53,166 nt of DNA. Origin: Roseococcus sp. SDR. Its GTDB lineage: Bacteria > Pseudomonadota > Alphaproteobacteria > Acetobacterales > Acetobacteraceae. Shown in pieces: positions 48,071 through 53,166 of the stretch. Position 1 is the first letter of the stretch. Each line of letters begins with the position of its first letter. The stretch lies in assembly GCF_019083995.1 (NCBI RefSeq), contig NZ_JAHRCU010000026.1:1-53166 (forward strand). Direction: 5' to 3'. The notes beneath the pieces were generated by a model. That model did no database searches and was not told the DNA's origin. It saw only the letters and a list, made by a program, of their open reading frames with translations. A program made the position numbers and the translations under genes.

Positions 48071-49023
48071 TCCAGCTTCCCGCCCGCGCCATCATCACCG
48101 AGGTCGGCCCGCGGGACGGTCTGCAATCCTTGGGCCGCTGGGTTCCGACGGAGGAAAAACTCTGGCTGATCCAGCGCCTCGCCGCGGCCGGAATCACCGA
48201 GATCGAGGCCGTCTCCTTCGCCCATCCGCGCTTCATCCCGGACCTGCGCGACGCAGAGGAGGTGCTGGAGCGCCTGCCGCCCCTGCCCGGCGTGAACCTG
48301 CGCGGCCTGGTGCCCAACGCCCGCGGGGCGGAGCGGGCGGCGACGACGCGGGTGGATGAGATGGTGGGCCTCATCACCGCCTCCGTCGCCTATTCGGCGC
48401 TGAACCAGAACACGACGATCGAGGGCGCGCTGGAACAGGCCATCCTGGCCCTGCGCATCGCCGAGCGCGCGGGCAAGCGCTTCTCGCTCGGTCTCGGCAT
48501 GGCCTTCTGGTGCCCGCTGGACGGGCTGATCCCGGAGGAGCGGGTGATGGCCATCGTGGCCCGCCTGTATGACGCCGGCCTGCGGGACCTCATGCTCGCC
48601 GGCAGCCTGGGCTTCGAGGACCCGCCCACGGTGCGCGCCCGCTTCGCGCGTATTCTCGACCGGCACAAGGGCATGACGCTCTGCTACCATGTGCATGACC
48701 AGGCCGGCATCGCCGCCGCAAATGTGCTGGCCGCGCTGGATGCGGGGGTGACGCGCTTCGAGGTCTCGATCTGCGGGCTGGGCGGGGGCGTCGCGACGCC
48801 CGAGGCGATCGGCAACATGCCGACCGAGGATCTGACGCAGATGCTGGAACTCTGCGGCGTGGAGACGGGGCTGGAATCGGGCGCGGTGATTACCGCCGCG
48901 CGGGAGATCGCGGCCCGCCTCGCCCTGGCCCTGCCGAGCCGCGCGGGGCAGCATGGCAACCGGGCGGAGGCGCTGGCCAAGGGCCAGGCCAAGCTGGCCG
49001 CGAAACAGGGGAAGTCCGCATGA
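48067..49023 (+). CDS. HMG-CoA-lyase-like protein lacking the usual catalytic cysteine
   Basis: A 318-residue TIM-barrel protein of the HMGL/pyruvate-carboxyltransferase family. The start ITEVGPRDGLQSLGRWVPTEEKLWLIQRL and the metal-binding HxH in CYHVHDQAGIAAANVLAALDAGVTRFE are conserved, as is the Asn in GNMPTEDL. HMG-CoA lyases have Cys in GLGGCPY; here the loop reads GLGGGVATPEAIGN, so that Cys is Gly. It may cleave another 3-hydroxyacyl-CoA made by the upstream CoA-transferase, or use another residue. The ATG overlaps the previous stop and the next gene overlaps its own. Confidence 0.85.
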   Translation: MIQLPARAIITEVGPRDGLQSLGRWVPTEEKLWLIQRLAAAGITEIEAVSFAHPRFIPDLRDAEEVLERLPPLPGVNLRGLVPNARGAERAATTRVDEMVGLITASVAYSALNQNTTIEGALEQAILALRIAERAGKRFSLGLGMAFWCPLDGLIPEERVMAIVARLYDAGLRDLMLAGSLGFEDPPTVRARFARILDRHKGMTLCYHVHDQAGIAAANVLAALDAGVTRFEVSICGLGGGVATPEAIGNMPTEDLTQMLELCGVETGLESGAVITAAREIAARLALALPSRAGQHGNRAEALAKGQAKLAAKQGKSA

Positions 49024-50000
49024 GAGCCGCCATCCGCAACCGCCTGCGCGTCGCCGCCGCCCTGCTTGCGCTGCCGGCCATTGCGCGGGCCCAGGATTTC
49101 CCGCGCCAGCAGATCCGCCTGATCCTGCCCTTCGCGCCGGGGACGGGCAGCGACGCCATCGCCCGCATCGTGGCGCATGAGACCCGCAACCGCCTGCCGC
49201 ATCCCATCGTGGTCGAGAACCGGCCCGGCGGCGGCGGCATCACCGGCACGGAGCAGGGCGCCCGCGCGGCGCCGGACGGCTATACGCTGACCTTGGGTAC
49301 GACCAGCACCTTCCTGGTGAACCCGGCGCTGAACCCGCGCGCGGGCTACAGCTTCGAGCGCGACTTCGCGCCCGTGGTGGGCATCGGCCGCAGCTTCTAT
49401 GTGGTCGTCACGGCCAATACGGCGGCCGCGCCCAAGACGCTGGGCGAATTGATCGAGCGGCTGCGCCAGCCCGGCGCGCATGGCACCTTCGCCTCCTCCG
49501 GCGCCGGCACCATCACCCATCTCGCCTCGGAGATCGTGCTGCACAAGGCGCGCGTGACGGGCACCCACGTGCCCTATCGCGGCAGCGGGGCCGCGATGGC
49601 GGACATCATCGGCGGCCAGGTGCTCTTCGGCTCGGACTCCCTGGCGGCGACCTTGCCGCTGATCCGTGGCGGTCAGCTGCGTGCCCTGGCCGTGACCTCG
49701 CCCACGCGCTTTGCCGGCCTTCCCGATTTGCCCACCCTGATCGAGAGCGGCATGCCGGGGACGGTGATTGATGCCTGGTTCGGCATCGGCGCACCCATCG
49801 TGACCCCGGCGCCGCTGGTCTCGCAGCTCAGCGAGGTCATCCTGGCCGCCATCACCAGCGAGGAGGCGAAGCCGCGCTTCGAGGCGCTGGGGGTGGACCT
49901 GCTGGCGCTGGGCCCGGCCGGCTTCGCGCAGTTCGTGCGGGAGAGCGGCGTCTTCTGGCGGGACTTCCTGCGGGAGAGCGGCATCCGCATCGAATTCTGA
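49020..50000 (+). CDS. Bug-family (TctC) periplasmic substrate-binding protein
   Basis: A 326-residue binding protein. A signal peptide (MRAAIRNRLRVAAALLALPAIARAQ) is followed by FPRQQIRLILPFAPGTGSDAIARIVA, ENRPGGGGITGTEQGARAAPDGYTLTLGTTST and HVPYRGSGAAMADIIGGQVLFGSDS, the hallmarks of Bug receptors of tripartite tricarboxylate transporters. It probably binds the carboxylic acid that the two upstream enzymes process. No TctA or TctB membrane genes are here, which is common for Bug proteins. The ATG overlaps the lyase stop by 4 bases. Confidence 0.92.
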   Translation: MRAAIRNRLRVAAALLALPAIARAQDFPRQQIRLILPFAPGTGSDAIARIVAHETRNRLPHPIVVENRPGGGGITGTEQGARAAPDGYTLTLGTTSTFLVNPALNPRAGYSFERDFAPVVGIGRSFYVVVTANTAAAPKTLGELIERLRQPGAHGTFASSGAGTITHLASEIVLHKARVTGTHVPYRGSGAAMADIIGGQVLFGSDSLAATLPLIRGGQLRALAVTSPTRFAGLPDLPTLIESGMPGTVIDAWFGIGAPIVTPAPLVSQLSEVILAAITSEEAKPRFEALGVDLLALGPAGFAQFVRESGVFWRDFLRESGIRIEF

Positions 50001-50004
50001 AGAC

Positions 50005-50033
50005 TTGCATCGAGGGCCCCGCCGCGCCATAAC
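50005..50033 (+). promoter_or_regulatory. promoter of the rimP-nusA-ylxR-infB operon
   Basis: TTGCAT (50005-50010) and CATAAC (50028-50033) are 17 bases apart, 4 of 6 matches each. Transcription would start near 50040, just upstream of the leader hairpin at 50058-50092. Confidence 0.5.
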
Positions 50034-50057
50034 AGGGGTCTTCCAAACCAACTTCAT

Positions 50058-50092
50058 CAAGAGGTGGGTGGCCTTCCGGGGCCGCCCTCTTG
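50058..50092 (+). ncRNA. rimP leader hairpin
   Basis: CAAGA, bulge GGT, GGGTGGCC (50058-50073) pairs with GGCCGCCC TCTTG (50080-50092) around the loop TTCCGG, giving a 13-bp stem with one wobble. Its position, immediately upstream of rimP, fits the conserved rimP leader RNA known from proteobacteria, possibly used for autoregulation. The call is based on position and on a G-rich/C-rich stem with a bulge; I could not compare it with a covariance model. Confidence 0.5.
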
Positions 50093-50111
50093 GCGTTTCA
50101 TAGGCCCGCAT

Positions 50112-50678
50112 TTGACCATCGAGAGACCACGCCACGAAGGGCTCGACGCCCGCATCGCCGATCTGGTGGCGCCGACCATCGAGCACATGGGCTATGAGCT
50201 CGTCCGCGTGCAGGTGAGCGGCAAGGAAAAGCCGACCGTGCAGATCATGGCGGACCGTGCCGATGGCGCGCCCTTCACGGTCGAGGACTGCACCGAGATC
50301 AGCCACGCCGTGGGCGCCGTGCTGGACGTGGCGGACCCGATCAAGGCCGAATGGATGCTGGAAATCTCCTCCCCCGGCATCGACCGCCCGCTGACGCGCG
50401 CGAAGGACTGGAACCTCTATGCCGGCCATGTGGCGACGGTGGAGATGCTGATCCCCATCGAGGGCCGCAAGCGCTTCCGGGGCGTCGTCCTGGGTGCCGA
50501 TGCCGAAATCGGTCGCCTGCGCCTCGACGAAGGGCCGGAAGTGGCCCTGCCGCGCGACCAGATGCGCCGCGCCAAGCTGGTGCTGACCGACGAACTCATC
50601 GCTGCCACGGCAGCGCAGACCAAGGCCGCATCCGCGGCCAAAACCAATGCCGCTCCGGCGGCGGACCAAGGGAACTGA
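50112..50678 (+). CDS. rimP: RimP ribosome maturation factor
   Basis: A 188-residue protein needed for 30S maturation. It shows [39 protein letters not shown], then [44 protein letters not shown], the RimP signature, and a C-terminal SH3-like part. The tail is Ala/Lys-rich and extends beyond the usual length. TTG 50112 is preferred because the protein then begins [14 protein letters not shown] like homologs. The upstream GTG 50064 lies inside the leader hairpin. nusA follows after 3 bp. Confidence 0.92.
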   Translation: MTIERPRHEGLDARIADLVAPTIEHMGYELVRVQVSGKEKPTVQIMADRADGAPFTVEDCTEISHAVGAVLDVADPIKAEWMLEISSPGIDRPLTRAKDWNLYAGHVATVEMLIPIEGRKRFRGVVLGADAEIGRLRLDEGPEVALPRDQMRRAKLVLTDELIAATAAQTKAASAAKTNAAPAADQGN

Positions 50679-50681
50679 ACC

Positions 50682-52217
<1,536 letters not shown>

Positions 52218-52870
52218 CCCCGCCCTCGCCCCGGACGACACCCTGCCGGACGATTCCATCGCCCGCGAGCGGGGTCCGCTGCGGCGCTGCATCGTCACCC
52301 GGCAGACCCTGCCGAAGGAGCAGATGCTGCGTTTCGTCATCGGCCCCATGCGTGAGGTGGTGCCCGATCCGGGTGGACGTTTGCCGGGCAGGGGCCTATG
52401 GTTGGTCGCGCAGGATGATGTGTTGCGCAAAGCGCTCAAGCAGGGCGCCTTTGCCAAGGCCGCCCGGGGGTCCGTCGGGGTTCCTGGCGATCTTCACGCC
52501 CTGATCGTTTCTGGCCTGCGCCAGCGGATCCTCGACTTCCTGGGATTCGCGCGGCGCAGCGGCGAGGCGGTGGCGGGGCGGGAAGCGGTCCTGGACTGGC
52601 TCCGTCATGACAAGGTGGCGTTGCTCATCCAGGCCTCGGATGGCAGCCCCGCCGAGAGGAGCCGGCTGGTCGGTGGCAGAACCGATGGGTTGGACTTCCC
52701 GGTCCTGACGCCGCTGACGGCCGCGGAGTTGGGTGGAGTATTTGGGCGGGACCGCGCGGTGCATGTCGCGGTTTCCCCGGGTCGGATGGTTTCCTCGCTG
52801 CAGGCGGAGGCGGCACGCTTGGCCGGCTTCGCGGCGGATCGAGGCTGAAGGATTGAGTTCGGAACGACGA

Positions 52871-53166
52871 ATGAGCGACCAGAACGAACAGGATGCGGCG
52901 AAGAGCCGACTGAGCCTCCGCCCGGCAGGCCGGCTCGAGATGGGCAAGACGGTGGATGCGGGGAGCGTCCGCCAGAGCTTCAGCCATGGCCGCAGCAAGG
53001 TCGTCCAGGTCGAGGTCGTGAAGAAGCGCACCCCGGGCCCGGGTGCCACGGGCACGACGTTGCGCGCGCCGACCGCGCCCGTGCGTCCCGGCGCGCCGCG
53101 CGCGCCCCAGGCCCCGGCAACCGCGCCCGGCAATGCCGCGCCCGCGCCCGCCAGCGCCGCCCCGGC
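52871..53166 (+). CDS. infB: translation initiation factor IF-2, N-terminal part (3' truncated by window)
   Basis: Only the first 98 codons are in the window. The start MSDQNEQDAAKSRLSLRPAGRLEMGKTVDAGSVRQSFSHGRSKVVQVEVVKKR is the typical IF-2 N-terminal sequence of alphaproteobacteria, and it is followed by the usual Pro/Ala-rich disordered linker. The GTPase domains lie beyond the window. It starts 22 bp after the YlxR-type gene, with GGA about 8 bp before the ATG, and is the fourth gene of the rimP operon. Confidence 0.95.
   Translation, partial: MSDQNEQDAAKSRLSLRPAGRLEMGKTVDAGSVRQSFSHGRSKVVQVEVVKKRTPGPGATGTTLRAPTAPVRPGAPRAPQAPATAPGNAAPAPASAAP

Noticed and set aside
50064-50111. GTG 50064 as the rimP start
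   Set aside because: It lies inside the leader hairpin and adds 16 residues not typical of RimP. TTG 50112 gives the usual N-terminus.

Overview
The window is about 53 kb of very GC-rich DNA (roughly 70% G+C by eye) and is almost fully coding. Gene orders and families point to an alphaproteobacterium, most likely of the Acetobacteraceae (Roseomonas-like). The pointers are the flagellar regulators FlbD and FlbT, the helicase-S4-fdxA-carD order, the priA/fsa/DUF484/xerC neighbourhood and the rimP-nusA-ylxR-infB operon. I see no rRNA, tRNA, insertion sequence, prophage or CRISPR array. Placement to family level is inference.

Region by region. (1) 1-2859: tail of a helicase, an S4 RNA-binding protein, ferredoxin FdxA, a CarD regulator with a very long histone-H1-like Lys/Ala/Pro N-terminal tail, and SufE. 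(2) 2856-20098: a flagellar block. One tight minus-strand operon runs fliF-fliG-fliN-flbD-flhA-flhF-flhG and ends in a methyltransferase. A second minus-strand pair is fliK-flgD. A divergent plus-strand set is flgE-flgK-flgL-flbT-DUF1217, with a small FlaG-like gene facing it. Between fliK and flgE lie two divergent sigma-54 type promoters flanking a possible FlbD site. (3) 20218-24100: AbrB-type membrane protein, a family III CoA-transferase coupled to an unusual crotonase, and an ExoD protein. (4) 24084-26932: promoter, cobalamin riboswitch and BtuB receptor, then a low-GC pocket carrying a small gene that looks like a pterin dehydratase without its active-site residues. (5) 26952-32533: priA, fsa, DUF484, xerC, then a secreted NTF2-like protein translationally coupled to a four-helix membrane protein. 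(6) 32550-38063: a TRAP transporter (dctPQM) with an N-carbamoyl-amino-acid/allantoate-type amidohydrolase, a short periplasmic-binding-protein-like gene, and a class II aldolase. (7) 38212-41572: MscS channel and DEAD-box helicase. (8) 41573-46808: a 345-bp intergenic region with a 14-bp triple repeat, then a 1610-residue RTX phosphoesterase ending at a strong terminator. (9) 46825-50000: an operon for a CoA-transferase, an HMG-CoA-lyase-like protein and a Bug binding protein, headed by a promoter with the palindrome TTGTCCGGACAA. (10) 50005-53166: the rimP-nusA-ylxR-infB operon with a promoter and leader hairpin; infB runs off the window.

The most notable points are: the divergent sigma-54/FlbD control region at about 14317-14442; fliH missing from its expected place; several acyl-CoA enzymes that lack the textbook catalytic residues of their families; the degenerate pterin-dehydratase-like small protein; two copies of a structured intergenic repeat; and the operator-like repeats in front of the RTX phosphoesterase and the CoA-transferase operon. 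All motif and family calls were made by eye from the sequence.
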